Source of the DNA: an uncultured Paracoccaceae bacterium
GTDB taxonomy: Bacteria > Pseudomonadota > Alphaproteobacteria > Rhodobacterales > Rhodobacteraceae
Direction: 5' to 3'
NCBI GenBank assembly: GCA_947503965.1
Contig: CANNFU010000006.1
Span: forward strand, 124,001-188,000
DNA length: 64,000 nt
In this document: piece after piece, positions 27,777 through 35,931 of the stretch
Numbering within the stretch: the stretch's first letter is position 1
Layout of the letters: each line of letters opens with the position of its first letter
Position numbers and translations under genes: made by a program
The notes under the pieces: generated by a model
What the model saw: the letters and a program-made list of their open reading frames with translations, nothing else
What the model was told of the DNA's origin: nothing
Database searches by the model: none

Positions 27777-28136
27777 GCTATCCTCATTACTTGCAAGTAG
27801 TATCATCTATAAATATTTGGACTCGAATGGGGCAAACCTGTGTAATTGTACAAAAATACAGGTTATTGTCATTTTCGCGTGCGTCAAAACGCACAATACG
27901 TTCAAATTCTTAACGGACCGTGCAAAAATCATCGGATCCACCCCATGGATACCTGTTTTTGTGAGTAGTCAATGTCCCCAGGAAACGAGTCGCGTGACTC
28001 GCGCTGACCTAACGTTAACCATATCTTAACAATTATGGCGCGAAGTGCCAGCCCTCAGCGTGTTGGATCTGGGTACCGCTTCAAACCGTGATCAAAAACG
28101 CTTGCATCCCGGTCATTTGGCGCGCCAAAAAGGCGC
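27777..28136 (+). other. AT-rich divergent regulatory region
   Basis: About 360 bases without a gene lie between the small minus-strand gene and the lyase-like gene. It is much richer in A+T than the surroundings, with runs such as tgtaattgtacaaaaat near 27840, and holds the TTAA-N7-TTAA site at 28015-28029. The promoters of both flanking genes are probably here. No conserved RNA was recognised. Confidence 0.5.
28015..28029 (+). promoter_or_regulatory. Putative CtrA-binding site
   Basis: The sequence ttaa-ccatatc-ttaa is an exact TTAA-N7-TTAA match to the binding consensus of the alphaproteobacterial cell-cycle regulator CtrA, which in Rhodobacterales controls motility, gene transfer agent and stress genes. 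It is 108 bases upstream of the lyase-like gene and 239 bases upstream of the divergent small gene. TTAA is rare in this GC-rich window, so the match stands out, but binding is not shown. Confidence 0.5.
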
Positions 28137-29261
28137 ATGACCAAGCCGTATAAACCAGCGACGATCGCAGCGCATGCCGCTGGCGAAATTGATGCGCAAT
28201 CCGGTGGCGTGGTGCCGTCAATCCAGCCATCGACGACCTTTTTGCGCGATAGCGATTATGCCCCGCTGCGCGAAGACAATATCTATTCCCGCGACAATTC
28301 GGATAACCTTCGGCAAGCCGAGGCGGTGTTGCGCCAGCTAGAAGGCGCGGAAGATACGCTGTTATTCCCATCCGGGATGGCCGCGATTGCAGCTGTTTTT
28401 CGGACATTACCAAACGGCGCGAATGTGATCGTTCAGTCGGGGATATATTGGGGTACCACCGCGTGGGTGCGGGCCTTTTGTGAACGGCGCGGGATAACCT
28501 TGCACGAGATCGCTGCAGAGGGCCTGCCGGATGCCTGCAGCAGCATCAAGGCAGATCTGATTTTTATCGAAACGCCATCGAACCCCTGGCTGAAAACGGT
28601 TGATATCGCGCATATTCGCAGTCTCACATCGGCCCTTTTGGTGGTCGATGCCACTGCGGCAACGCCTATACTGACACGCGCCCTTGATCATGGGGCCGAT
28701 ATTGTCATGCATTCGGCGACGAAGGCGATCAACGGTCACTCGGACGTTTTGGCCGGTGTCTTGTCGACCCGCGATCAGGCTGCGGACGTATGGCAAGCGA
28801 TCTGCGCGGATCGGAAGATGGCCGGTGCGATACTTGGCCCGTTTGAAGCATGGCTGTTGCTACGCGCCATGCGCACGTTGCCCTTGCGGGTTGAGCGGAT
28901 GTCCCAAAACGCGCAGTTGCTGGCAGAGTTCTTGCTGGCACATCCGCGTGTGAGCGATGTGTTCTATCCCGGATTGCCGCATCATCCGGGCCACGACATC
29001 GCGCAGCGGCAGATGACCGGCGGTTTTGGTAGTTTGCTGTCAGTGCTTGTATCCGGTAGCCGCAAGGACGCACTGCAAATCGTGGGCAAATTGCAGTTGT
29101 TCCTGCGTGCGACGTCTTTGGGCGGTGTGGAAAGCCTTGTTGAACATCGCCACACGATTGAGCCTGATACAGGTATCCCCGAAAACCTGATCCGCGTTTC
29201 TGTCGGGATCGAAGACATCGATGATCTGATTGCGGACTGGATGCAGGCGCTTGCGCAGTAA
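28137..29261 (+). CDS. Cystathionine beta-lyase-like PLP enzyme (Cys/Met metabolism family)
   Basis: This 374-residue member of the trans-sulfuration enzyme family has the PLP lysine K196 in HSATKAINGH and the ring-nitrogen aspartate D171 in VVDATAATP. It also has the FPSGMAAI motif and C-terminal RVSVGIEDIDDLIAD, all typical of MetC/MetB relatives. SATKAINGHSD, in place of the usual T-K-Y-x-x-GHSD, suggests a divergent subgroup. Substrate is not certain: cystathionine, cysteine or a related sulfur amino acid. It ends 14 bases from the convergent rhodanese gene. Confidence 0.85.
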   Translation: MTKPYKPATIAAHAAGEIDAQSGGVVPSIQPSTTFLRDSDYAPLREDNIYSRDNSDNLRQAEAVLRQLEGAEDTLLFPSGMAAIAAVFRTLPNGANVIVQSGIYWGTTAWVRAFCERRGITLHEIAAEGLPDACSSIKADLIFIETPSNPWLKTVDIAHIRSLTSALLVVDATAATPILTRALDHGADIVMHSATKAINGHSDVLAGVLSTRDQAADVWQAICADRKMAGAILGPFEAWLLLRAMRTLPLRVERMSQNAQLLAEFLLAHPRVSDVFYPGLPHHPGHDIAQRQMTGGFGSLLSVLVSGSRKDALQIVGKLQLFLRATSLGGVESLVEHRHTIEPDTGIPENLIRVSVGIEDIDDLIADWMQALAQ

Positions 29262-29275
29262 GGTTTTCGCGTGGC

Positions 29276-29650
29276 CTAATCCTCGACCGCGCCGCCAGCT
29301 TCTTTCCAGTCACCGATACCGCCGATGTTGGTGACGTGTTTGTAACCCATATCCTTGAGCGTCTTGCCAGCTAATGCCGCCTGACCGCCCGCACCGCAGA
29401 CAAGATAGATATCAGCATCCTGTGTCAGGGCTTTGTTGTGAAAATCGGTGCTGGGGTCGGCTGCAAATTCCATCATGCCCCGCGCGATGCGCTGCGCACC
29501 GGCGATTGTGCCGGTCTTGGCGATGGATGCACTGTCTCGTACGTCCACAAAGACCGCGCCGCTTGCGTCATATTTTGCAATCGCCTCTTGCGCGCTGATG
29601 CGCGGTACGACGGCGTTTGCCTCATCAAGGTAGTCTTTTGCAGATTTCAT
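29276..29650 (-). CDS. Rhodanese-like sulfurtransferase
   Basis: This 124-residue single-domain rhodanese has the VFVDVRDSASIAKTGTIAGA substrate-side motif and active-site C85 in LVCGAGGQAALAG. Such proteins carry sulfane sulfur in the cytoplasm. No signal peptide is visible. It converges with a sulfur amino-acid lyase-like gene, so a link in sulfur handling is possible but not proven. Confidence 0.88.
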   Translation of the reverse strand: MKSAKDYLDEANAVVPRISAQEAIAKYDASGAVFVDVRDSASIAKTGTIAGAQRIARGMMEFAADPSTDFHNKALTQDADIYLVCGAGGQAALAGKTLKDMGYKHVTNIGGIGDWKEAGGAVED

Positions 29651-29769
29651 ATTGGACCTTCCGCGTCTGAGGAATTGTTATAATGATGATTATCGGGAAC
29701 CAATGACTTATCCCCGGTATTGTAGTGTTAATGCCTTGTGTCGCAAATGGCCACTTTGAGAAATCATCA

Positions 29770-31116
29770 ATGACGAAACCTGTGCTTCAGACGATTGCCA
29801 CTTTCAGGGCCAGCCTGCTGCGCATCGCACCCGCCAAGATGCTGCTTCTGGGCTACCTCAGTTATATGCTGCTGGGATGGGTCTTGCTGTCGATGCCATT
29901 CGCACAAGAAGTAGCAGTCAGCGAGCTTGATACACTCTTTATCGCGACGTCTGCCGTCTCGACCACTGGGCTTGTGACCGTGGATCCAGGGGGCAGCTTC
30001 ACTTTTGCTGGTGAAGTCATCATCCTTATGCTGATCCAGATCGGCGGGCTGGGATACATGACCATCGGTTCGTTTGCGGTGTTGGCCGTGCAGCAACGGA
30101 TATCCGGGCTGCGCACCCATGCGGTCAAACACGCGTTCAACCTGCCAGAGGATATCAAACCGGCCGTTTTTCTGCGCGCGGTGATCATCTTTACCTTCCT
30201 GTGCGAGGCGCTGGGTGCGACTGCGCTGTATTTCATTTTTGCCAGTAATGGGGTTGAGGACGCTCTTTGGTCAGCGATCTTTCATGCGGTTTCGGCCTTT
30301 TGCACCGCAGGGTTTTCGCTCTTCAGTACCTCTTTTGAAGCGTTCCGCGCGGATGCCGCGCTGAATATCGTCATATCGTTGCTGAGCCTCATGGGTGCGA
30401 TGGGTTTTCTGATCGTCGTCGACAGCTGGCGGACACTGACCGGCCAGACGAGCCACTTGGGCTTTACATCCAAGGTGATCGTCAGGGTAACGCTTTGGTT
30501 CTTGCTGATCGGCACCCTGATTATTGGTTTGGCTGACAGCACCATCGCAGGTCTGCCAACCTCAGAACGTTGGTTGGCAGCGTTTTTCCAGACAATGACG
30601 GCGTCGACAACAGTCGGCTTTAACACGCATCCCTTCAGCAGCCTGACCCCGGCGGTCTTGATGATTATCTTCTTTCTGATGATCTTTGGTGCCTCACCGG
30701 CCGGAACGGGCGGCGGCCTAAAGACAACGTCCTTTGCCGCGCTGGTTGGACTGGTCCGATCAACGCTGAAAGGGCGCGAACGCATCCGCTTTTTCAAGCG
30801 CGAGGTACCGCTTGTAAAGCTGCAGGCGGCGACTGCAGGACTGGCGTTTTACTGCACGTTGTTGCTGATTGCGATGTTCATCTTGTTGCTGACCGAAACG
30901 GGGGCGGCTTTCGAAGTCGTGATGTTCGAAGCGATTTCCGCGATGGGTACGGTCGGGTTAAGCATGGGGATCACCGGCGATTTATCTGACATCGGCAAGA
31001 TTGTGATCATCGTGCTGATGACAGCGGGCCGGGTCGGCATCCTGACCTTCGGCATCGCTTTCGCCGCCGCTGACGAGACGCGGGAGGAGGAGCAGGATAA
31101 TCAGCTGATCCTGTGA
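29770..31116 (+). CDS. Trk/Ktr-type potassium uptake transmembrane subunit
   Basis: This 448-residue membrane protein has the four pore-loop repeats of TrkH/KtrB transporters. They are visible as SAVSTTGLVTVD, SAFCTAGFSLFS, ASTTVGFNTHPF and SAMGTVGLSMGI, each centred on a filter glycine. It should import K+ (or Na+-coupled K+). The usual cytoplasmic gating partner, TrkA or KtrA, is not a neighbour. The ATG at 29770 with GAGAAA upstream is preferred over the frame opening at 29725, since the latter adds residues with no membrane or family character. Confidence 0.9.
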   Translation: MTKPVLQTIATFRASLLRIAPAKMLLLGYLSYMLLGWVLLSMPFAQEVAVSELDTLFIATSAVSTTGLVTVDPGGSFTFAGEVIILMLIQIGGLGYMTIGSFAVLAVQQRISGLRTHAVKHAFNLPEDIKPAVFLRAVIIFTFLCEALGATALYFIFASNGVEDALWSAIFHAVSAFCTAGFSLFSTSFEAFRADAALNIVISLLSLMGAMGFLIVVDSWRTLTGQTSHLGFTSKVIVRVTLWFLLIGTLIIGLADSTIAGLPTSERWLAAFFQTMTASTTVGFNTHPFSSLTPAVLMIIFFLMIFGASPAGTGGGLKTTSFAALVGLVRSTLKGRERIRFFKREVPLVKLQAATAGLAFYCTLLLIAMFILLLTETGAAFEVVMFEAISAMGTVGLSMGITGDLSDIGKIVIIVLMTAGRVGILTFGIAFAAADETREEEQDNQLIL

Positions 31117-31266
31117 CGAAATGGCGTCCCGTCGTTCATGCTTGATTGTGCTGTTTGGGTGTCATCGCGGGACTTCGCCATGGCGTTTACGGTTTCTATA
31201 TAAGGACGCCGATTCAGAGCCGACGGATCACCACCCAACAGATTTCGTCCTGGCCGAGTGATACAA

Positions 31267-31290
31267 CCGGGCGAGACAGGTCCCGCCCGG
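31267..31290 (-). terminator. Weak hairpin at the end of the GNAT gene
   Basis: A 7-base stem ccgggcg/cgcccgg with a 10-base loop lies a few bases beyond the GNAT stop, between it and the convergent transporter gene. The following bases on the minus strand (ttgtatc) are only partly T-rich, so termination is uncertain. Confidence 0.4.
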
Positions 31291-31298
31291 CCGATTGA

Positions 31299-31751
31299 TC
31301 AGCCCTTCAAATGAAGGGCAGCATTCTCGAACGGGAAGCCGAAGTCGTCGACATCACGCCGGGACACTTCGCTGAATCCAAGTGATTCATAGAAACGGAT
31401 AGCTTGTTCGTTCGCGGTATAGACCTCGAGCGAAAGCTGGCCCTTGCGTTGCAAGGCGTGCGCGATCAGCATGCGACCAACACCCATGCCCTGACGGTCT
31501 GGCGCGACGAATATCCCGCCAACATGGCTGTCCAACAGGCTGACGAAACCGATGGCCTCGCCCGCGTGACAGGCAACCCATGTTTCAGATTTGGGAAGAT
31601 ATTCGTCTTCAATCAGCTGACGCTGTTCAACAAGTCTCGGCTCGCCGACGAACGGATGCGCCTTCAGGGATGCTTCGAGCCAGATACCCGACAGTCTTTC
31701 GATGTCCGTTGCCGCGTCAAACGGACGGATCACAATGTCTTGGTTTTCCAT
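31299..31751 (-). CDS. GNAT-family N-acetyltransferase
   Basis: This 150-residue single-domain acetyltransferase has the acetyl-CoA motif A in GGIFVAPDRQGMGVGRMLIAHAL (R/Q-x-x-G-x-G/A) and the C-terminal ANEQAIRFYESLGFSEVSRR typical of YjaB/RimI-like enzymes. The substrate is unknown. The ATG at 31751 has GGAG at the right distance. The open frame continues only eight codons further. Confidence 0.88.
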   Translation of the reverse strand: MENQDIVIRPFDAATDIERLSGIWLEASLKAHPFVGEPRLVEQRQLIEDEYLPKSETWVACHAGEAIGFVSLLDSHVGGIFVAPDRQGMGVGRMLIAHALQRKGQLSLEVYTANEQAIRFYESLGFSEVSRRDVDDFGFPFENAALHLKG

Positions 31752-32077
31752 GAGAGCTCCACAGAAATCATGCAAAAAGGATCGACACTTAATGTGCCGA
31801 GCGGTACCGCCCTATGCGGCGCAATCGCAGCCTCTGTGCATGAATCTCCTTCTGTAGAACCGCCGCTGATACGACCGAGACCTGAGATGGTCAATGATCA
31901 CAACGGACACCAACCGCACTTTTGCTGCATGTGATTGGGTTGGTCAAAGCCGCCATTGGTGCGTTTGCAGAGAAGTCCCGAGTTGTTTGCGAAGCCGCCG
32001 TACGGGTCGTGAGTGGTTAGGTATGACCTTACTCCGACCTGACTGATGCAACCGTCCACTAAACATGCAAGTCCCAG
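31752..32077 (+). other. Gene-free stretch of about 325 bases
   Basis: No gene is supported between the GNAT start and the small-RNA terminator. Overlapping frames on both strands lack ribosome sites and protein-like composition. It should hold the GNAT promoter. I see no repeat or RNA here. Confidence 0.5.
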
Positions 32078-32104
32078 AAAAAAGCCCGGGCGCGAAGCCC
32101 GGGC
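32078..32104 (-). terminator. Strong Rho-independent terminator of the putative small RNA
   Basis: On the minus strand a perfect 8-base GC stem (gcccgggc with gcccgggc, self-complementary arms) and a 5-base loop are followed by T6. This ends the transcript that comes from the response regulator gene or from an internal small-RNA promoter. Confidence 0.9.
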
Positions 32105-32200
32105 AAGTCCAACAGGGAGGTGGAGATGTAACCCGATCTCCGGCGGGATTCTGTGCACCCGATGACAAGGAAAGGGAGGAGATCCTCATCACCGGGCTTG
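32105..32200 (-). ncRNA. Putative anti-Shine-Dalgarno small RNA (cuckoo/CcsR-like)
   Basis: Directly after the response regulator stop, the minus strand folds into a 14-base-pair hairpin (32183-32196 with 32158-32171, three G-U pairs) whose 11-base loop reads UCUCCUCCCUU. A second hairpin (GGAGAU/AUCUCC, 32122-32141) is followed at once by CCACCUCCC and the terminator. Hairpins that display CUCCUCCC ahead of a terminator define the cuckoo/CcsR RNA family of Rhodobacterales and Rhizobiales. Here it may be processed from the regulator mRNA. Both the 5' end and the family membership are inferred. Confidence 0.5.
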
Positions 32201-32205
32201 GAGTA

Positions 32206-32892
32206 CTACGCCACTAATCTATAGCCACCGGATTCGGTCACAAGAAGGCGGGCATTGGACGGATCTGGTTCTATTTTTTGGCGAAGACGGTAAATATGTG
32301 TCTCCAATGTGTGCGTGGTCACACCGGCATTGTAGCCCCAAACCTCGTGCAGCAGTACATCGCGGGCGACAACGCCTTCGGCTGAACGATAAAGGAATTT
32401 AAGGATGTTTGTTTCCTTTTCCGTCAGCCGAACCTTCTTATCGTCTTCTGTTACAAGCATTTTCTGGGCTGGCTTGAACGTATACGGCCCAAGCTGGAAT
32501 ACCGCGTCTTCGGACTGTTCGTGGGTGCGCAGCTGGCTGCGGATACGCGCCAGCAGCACCGGGAACTTGAACGGTTTGCTGACATAATCATTGGCACCCG
32601 CATCAAGGCCTAAAATCGTGTCGGCGTCGCTGTCCTGCGCGGTCAGCATGAGAATCGGGCATTTCACGCCCTGCTTGCGCATCAAACGGCACAGTTCGCG
32701 GCCATCCGTGTCGGGCAGACCCACATCAAGGATCATCAGGTCGTAAAGACCTTCTTTCGCCTTCACCATGGCACTGGCGCCATCGTCGGCTTCGAAGACG
32801 TCAAAGTCTTCGGTCATCAGCAGTTGTTCACCTAGCGCCTCGCGCAGGTCATCGTCGTCGTCGACGAGCAAGATCTTCTTGAGCTGTCCCAT
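32206..32892 (-). CDS. OmpR/PhoB-family response regulator
   Basis: This 228-residue regulator has a receiver domain with acidic pocket DDDDD (11-15), phospho-acceptor D56 (LMILDVGLP), the conserved T in MLTAQ, and K in SKPFKF. A winged-helix DNA-binding domain follows (about 130-227, ETHIYRLRQKIEPD ... GGYRLVA). The ribosome site is a perfect AAGGAGG, unusually strong for this window. No histidine kinase is adjacent, so it is an orphan here. The family in Rhodobacterales includes cell-envelope regulators of the CenR type. The gene is followed by the putative small RNA. Confidence 0.92.
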   Translation of the reverse strand: MGQLKKILLVDDDDDLREALGEQLLMTEDFDVFEADDGASAMVKAKEGLYDLMILDVGLPDTDGRELCRLMRKQGVKCPILMLTAQDSDADTILGLDAGANDYVSKPFKFPVLLARIRSQLRTHEQSEDAVFQLGPYTFKPAQKMLVTEDDKKVRLTEKETNILKFLYRSAEGVVARDVLLHEVWGYNAGVTTHTLETHIYRLRQKIEPDPSNARLLVTESGGYRLVA

Positions 32893-32964
32893 GACATCCT
32901 CCTTCGGTTCGTCATTAGATTTGTGATCTGTTTACGTCTGGGACAACCATCCGCTTCACCGTTT

Positions 32965-32978
32965 CACACGGACGTGTG
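32965..32978 (+). promoter_or_regulatory. Palindrome between response regulator and ribA
   Basis: The inverted repeat cacacg-ga-cgtgtg lies 73 bases upstream of the response regulator start and 72 bases before ribA, in their shared divergent region. It could be an operator for either gene, including autoregulation. It matches no consensus that I know. Confidence 0.3.
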
Positions 32979-33049
32979 ATTTGTAGTGCAATTGTTTCAC
33001 TTTGCCGCCGAAATGGCTATCAGATGAAACAAATGAGAGGCTGAAGCAC

Positions 33050-34126
33050 ATGGGATTTTCCCCCGATATTACAGAGCGGCTGACCCGCGCGCGGGCAGAT
33101 TTGCGCATGGGTGTGCCCATTGTGCTGGATGGTGGGGCGGTGGTGCTGGCTGCCGAAACGCTGGATGCGGCGCGTTTGGCCGATTTGCGCACGCTGGGCG
33201 GCGATCCGGTGCTGGCGATCACCAGTTGGCGGGCCGAGACTTTGAAGGCGCGTGCTTACGATGGTGATCTGGCGCGGGTCTTGCTGCCGCGCGATGTCAC
33301 GCTGTCCTGGGTGCGCTCGGTCGCGGACCCCGCGGACGATCTGCGGGTGCCGATGAAAGGTCCGCTGCGTAGCGCACGCGAGGGCGGGGCCGATCTGCAC
33401 CGCGCGGCGATTGCGCTGACCAAGGCGGCACGTCTTCTTCCAGCGGCGCTTGTGTTGGATCTGGATGATGCTGCGGGCTTTGCAAGCCAGCACAACCTGA
33501 CCCTGATTCCGGCCGATGCGGCCCTTGATACCGGCCTCAGCCCATTGAGCCCCATCATCAGCGCGCGCCTGCCGCTGGATGTGTCCGAGGCTGGGCGATT
33601 GCATATTTTCAGGCCAGATGACGGCGCGGAAGAGCATTATGCCGTTGAAATCGGTCAGCCCGATCGCAGCAAGCCGGTTCTATCGCGGCTGCATTCGGCT
33701 TGCTTTACCGGCGATCTGCTGGGGTCGCTGAAATGCGATTGCGGCCCGCAACTGCGTGGAGCGCTGGGCCAGATGGGGGCAGAAGGGGCAGGGGTGCTGC
33801 TTTATCTCAACCAGGAAGGACGCGGGATTGGTCTAGCCAACAAGATGCGCGCGTATTCCTTGCAAGATCAGGGGTTTGACACGGTCGAGGCCAACCATCG
33901 GCTGGGATTTGATGATGATGAACGCGATTTCCGGATCGGGGCAGAAATCCTGCGCCGGATGGGGTTTTCAGCTGTGAGGTTGCTGACGAACAACCCTGCC
34001 AAGGTCGCGCGGATGGAAAGCTGCGGCATCAGCGTGATTGAACGTGTGCCGCTGAAGGTTGGGGAAAACCGGCACAACCATGCATATTTGGCAACCAAGG
34101 CCGCGAAATCCGGGCATTTGCTTTAA
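33050..34126 (+). CDS. ribA: GTP cyclohydrolase II with degenerate DHBP-synthase-like N-terminus
   Basis: This 358-residue protein opens riboflavin synthesis from GTP. The C-terminal half (about 165-358) is a complete RibA, with zinc ligands C218, C229 and C231 (HSACFTGDLLGSLKCDCG) and the NQEGRGIGLANK motif. The first 160 residues follow the outline of RibB (ADLRMGVPIVLDGG ... VLAAET) but lack its acidic metal-binding motif, so this half is probably inactive. The ATG at 33050 with GAGG is preferred over 33002. It overlaps the next, convergent gene by four bases. Confidence 0.92.
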   Translation: MGFSPDITERLTRARADLRMGVPIVLDGGAVVLAAETLDAARLADLRTLGGDPVLAITSWRAETLKARAYDGDLARVLLPRDVTLSWVRSVADPADDLRVPMKGPLRSAREGGADLHRAAIALTKAARLLPAALVLDLDDAAGFASQHNLTLIPADAALDTGLSPLSPIISARLPLDVSEAGRLHIFRPDDGAEEHYAVEIGQPDRSKPVLSRLHSACFTGDLLGSLKCDCGPQLRGALGQMGAEGAGVLLYLNQEGRGIGLANKMRAYSLQDQGFDTVEANHRLGFDDDERDFRIGAEILRRMGFSAVRLLTNNPAKVARMESCGISVIERVPLKVGENRHNHAYLATKAAKSGHLL

Positions 34127-34671
34127 TCCTTGAAAATACCTGTTGGTGCGCCGTCTATGCTTTCCGCATTTTTGCGCGCCCAATAATCCTTGACCCCGTC
34201 CTCACCCATATCCGCGTAATATGGTAGCAGTTCGTCCGGGCCGCGGTCTTGTTTGAATTCCATGATCGGAACCCCGGTGCCGCAGGATGTTTGCACCATA
34301 TCGATCGTCATGTCGTAGATTTGGCGACTGCCAGCCATGGCGGGGAAAAGGGCGATGGTGCTGTCCCAATCGGGGTCGCGCGGATGTATCGTTTTGGCAC
34401 TGCCGTAGATCCGCAGGATCAGCGCATCACCTTCAAATGCGCAGAACATCAGCGTCATGCGGTTCACATCGCGCAGATGGGCTGCTGTCTCATTTCCGCT
34501 ACCCGTCAGGTTCAGCCAAACGATGCGGTTGTCATCGATGATACGTAGCGCATCCATACCTTTGGGCGAGACGTTCACCCGGCCGGCAGACGCGGCTGTT
34601 GCCACAAAGAACAGCTTTTGCCGTTCGATAAAGCGCCGCAAGCTGCCGTTGAGTTTTGGTCCGATAGCCAT
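34123..34671 (-). CDS. Pyridoxamine 5'-phosphate oxidase-like FMN-binding protein
   Basis: This 182-residue split-barrel flavoprotein family member has FFVATAASAGRVNVSPKGMD and RIVWLNLTGSGNETAAHL, the FMN-phosphate and barrel-strand segments, and later LRIYGSAKTIHP. Members reduce or oxidise small molecules or bind heme or F420; the substrate here is unknown. It is convergent with ribA, which makes the flavin precursor, but the overlap is more likely compact packing than a functional link. Confidence 0.85.
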   Translation of the reverse strand: MAIGPKLNGSLRRFIERQKLFFVATAASAGRVNVSPKGMDALRIIDDNRIVWLNLTGSGNETAAHLRDVNRMTLMFCAFEGDALILRIYGSAKTIHPRDPDWDSTIALFPAMAGSRQIYDMTIDMVQTSCGTGVPIMEFKQDRGPDELLPYYADMGEDGVKDYWARKNAESIDGAPTGIFKD

Positions 34672-34804
34672 GCTATTCCTCCATGCCTTGCGGCGAACGT
34701 ATCATGAACAGAACCGCAGGGGAACTGCGGCTGTCATCAGAGTAACCCGTTGGAATCGCACAAGTGATTCGCCATTGCCGCATAAACTATGGTTTATCTG
34801 GGCT

Positions 34805-35299
34805 ATGAAACCGACCGACCTTGTCCTGACCCCCACCCATCTGCGGTTCATGAACCGCCGTTTTCCCCGTACTGTCGGACGGGGTGGTTTGACCCGCAAA
34901 AAGGCCGAAGGTGACGGTGCCACACCACGAGGTACACACCGCATCGTGGGCATGCTTTACCGGCCTGATCGGATGGCAAAACCGGCTGATTGGGCGCTGC
35001 CAATTGGCCCGTTTGACCTATGGTCAGACGACATACGCGACCTCGATTACAACATGATGGTCCGTGCCCCGCACCCCTATAATCATGAGCGTTTGCGACG
35101 CGCGGACCCGATGTATGATCTGGTCATTCTGACCGATTGGAACTGGCCCTACGCGGTCAAGGGGCGGGGCTCGGCTATCTTTGTCCATCAATGGCGCGGA
35201 CCGGGGCGGCCAACTGCAGGTTGCGTGGCGCTTCGGCGGGATCATCTTTTGTGGGTGGCGCAGCGCATCCGATATCAAACCCGGCTTGTTATCGGATAA
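34805..35299 (+). CDS. L,D-transpeptidase catalytic-domain (YkuD-like) protein
   Basis: This 164-residue protein has the active-site motif FVHQWRGPGRPTAGCVAL with H128 and nucleophile C140, that of YkuD/L,D-transpeptidases that cross-link peptidoglycan or attach proteins to it. No signal peptide or anchor is visible from the chosen ATG, which is odd for a periplasmic enzyme. The frame extends upstream to 34457 but runs opposite another gene. The start is supported only by the conserved beginning; the ribosome site is weak. Confidence 0.82.
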   Translation: MKPTDLVLTPTHLRFMNRRFPRTVGRGGLTRKKAEGDGATPRGTHRIVGMLYRPDRMAKPADWALPIGPFDLWSDDIRDLDYNMMVRAPHPYNHERLRRADPMYDLVILTDWNWPYAVKGRGSAIFVHQWRGPGRPTAGCVALRRDHLLWVAQRIRYQTRLVIG

Positions 35300-35346
35300 C
35301 CGCTGGACCTTGTGCCACCACTACGGTCAAAGCATGAGGTAAGCTG

Positions 35347-35850
35347 ATGAAACACCAAGGTCCATTTATGACCCCCGAAGAAATTGCTCAACTTCCCTAT
35401 CGCCCTTGCGTCGGCGTTATGCTGGCCAATCCGCGGGGGCACGTGTTTGTCGGGCAGCGGATTGATCGCAATACGGACGCTTGGCAGATGCCGCAGGGCG
35501 GGCTGGATAAAGGCGAAAGGACAATCGACGCCGCATACCGCGAATTGGAAGAAGAAACATCGATCACGCCCAATCTTGTGACCCTGGAGGCCGAAAGCGC
35601 CGCGTTGATCCGCTATGACATTCCCCATCAGCTTGTCCCGAACATCTGGAAAGGCCGGTATCGGGGGCAGGAACAGAAATGGTTCCTGATGCGATATCAC
35701 GGGACAGCCGATGAGATTAACCTGGAGACAGCGCATCCCGAATTTTCGGCATGGAAATGGATGGCGCCGGATGATCTTGTTGAAGGGATCGTGCCCTTCA
35801 AGCGTGAAGTCTATGCAAAGGTGCTCGCCGAATTCCGTTCAAAGCTGTAG
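35347..35850 (+). CDS. rppH: RNA pyrophosphohydrolase
   Basis: This 167-residue Nudix hydrolase removes pyrophosphate from mRNA 5' ends to trigger decay, or hydrolyses dinucleoside polyphosphates. The Nudix box runs [21 protein letters not shown] (about 51-71), with S instead of the usual final G. WQMPQGG and the C-terminal FKREVY are as in RppH/IalA. Two starts are possible: the ATG at 35347 (GAGG 7 bases upstream, chosen) and the ATG at 35368 (AAGG), where the conserved MTPEEIA begins. Confidence 0.92.
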   Translation: MKHQGPFMTPEEIAQLPYRPCVGVMLANPRGHVFVGQRIDRNTDAWQMPQGGLDKGERTIDAAYRELEEETSITPNLVTLEAESAALIRYDIPHQLVPNIWKGRYRGQEQKWFLMRYHGTADEINLETAHPEFSAWKWMAPDDLVEGIVPFKREVYAKVLAEFRSKL

Positions 35851-35931
35851 GCTTTTGCCAAGGAACGCCCATTGACGGACGTCATAGGCAGGCAAAGGAT
35901 AGAATAAGCCCTGACAGGAACGGAGAACGCG

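Noticed and set aside
31898..32192. Minus-strand frames downstream of the response regulator
   Set aside because: They run through the terminator hairpin and the anti-SD hairpin. The structure of the RNA explains the sequence better than a protein does.
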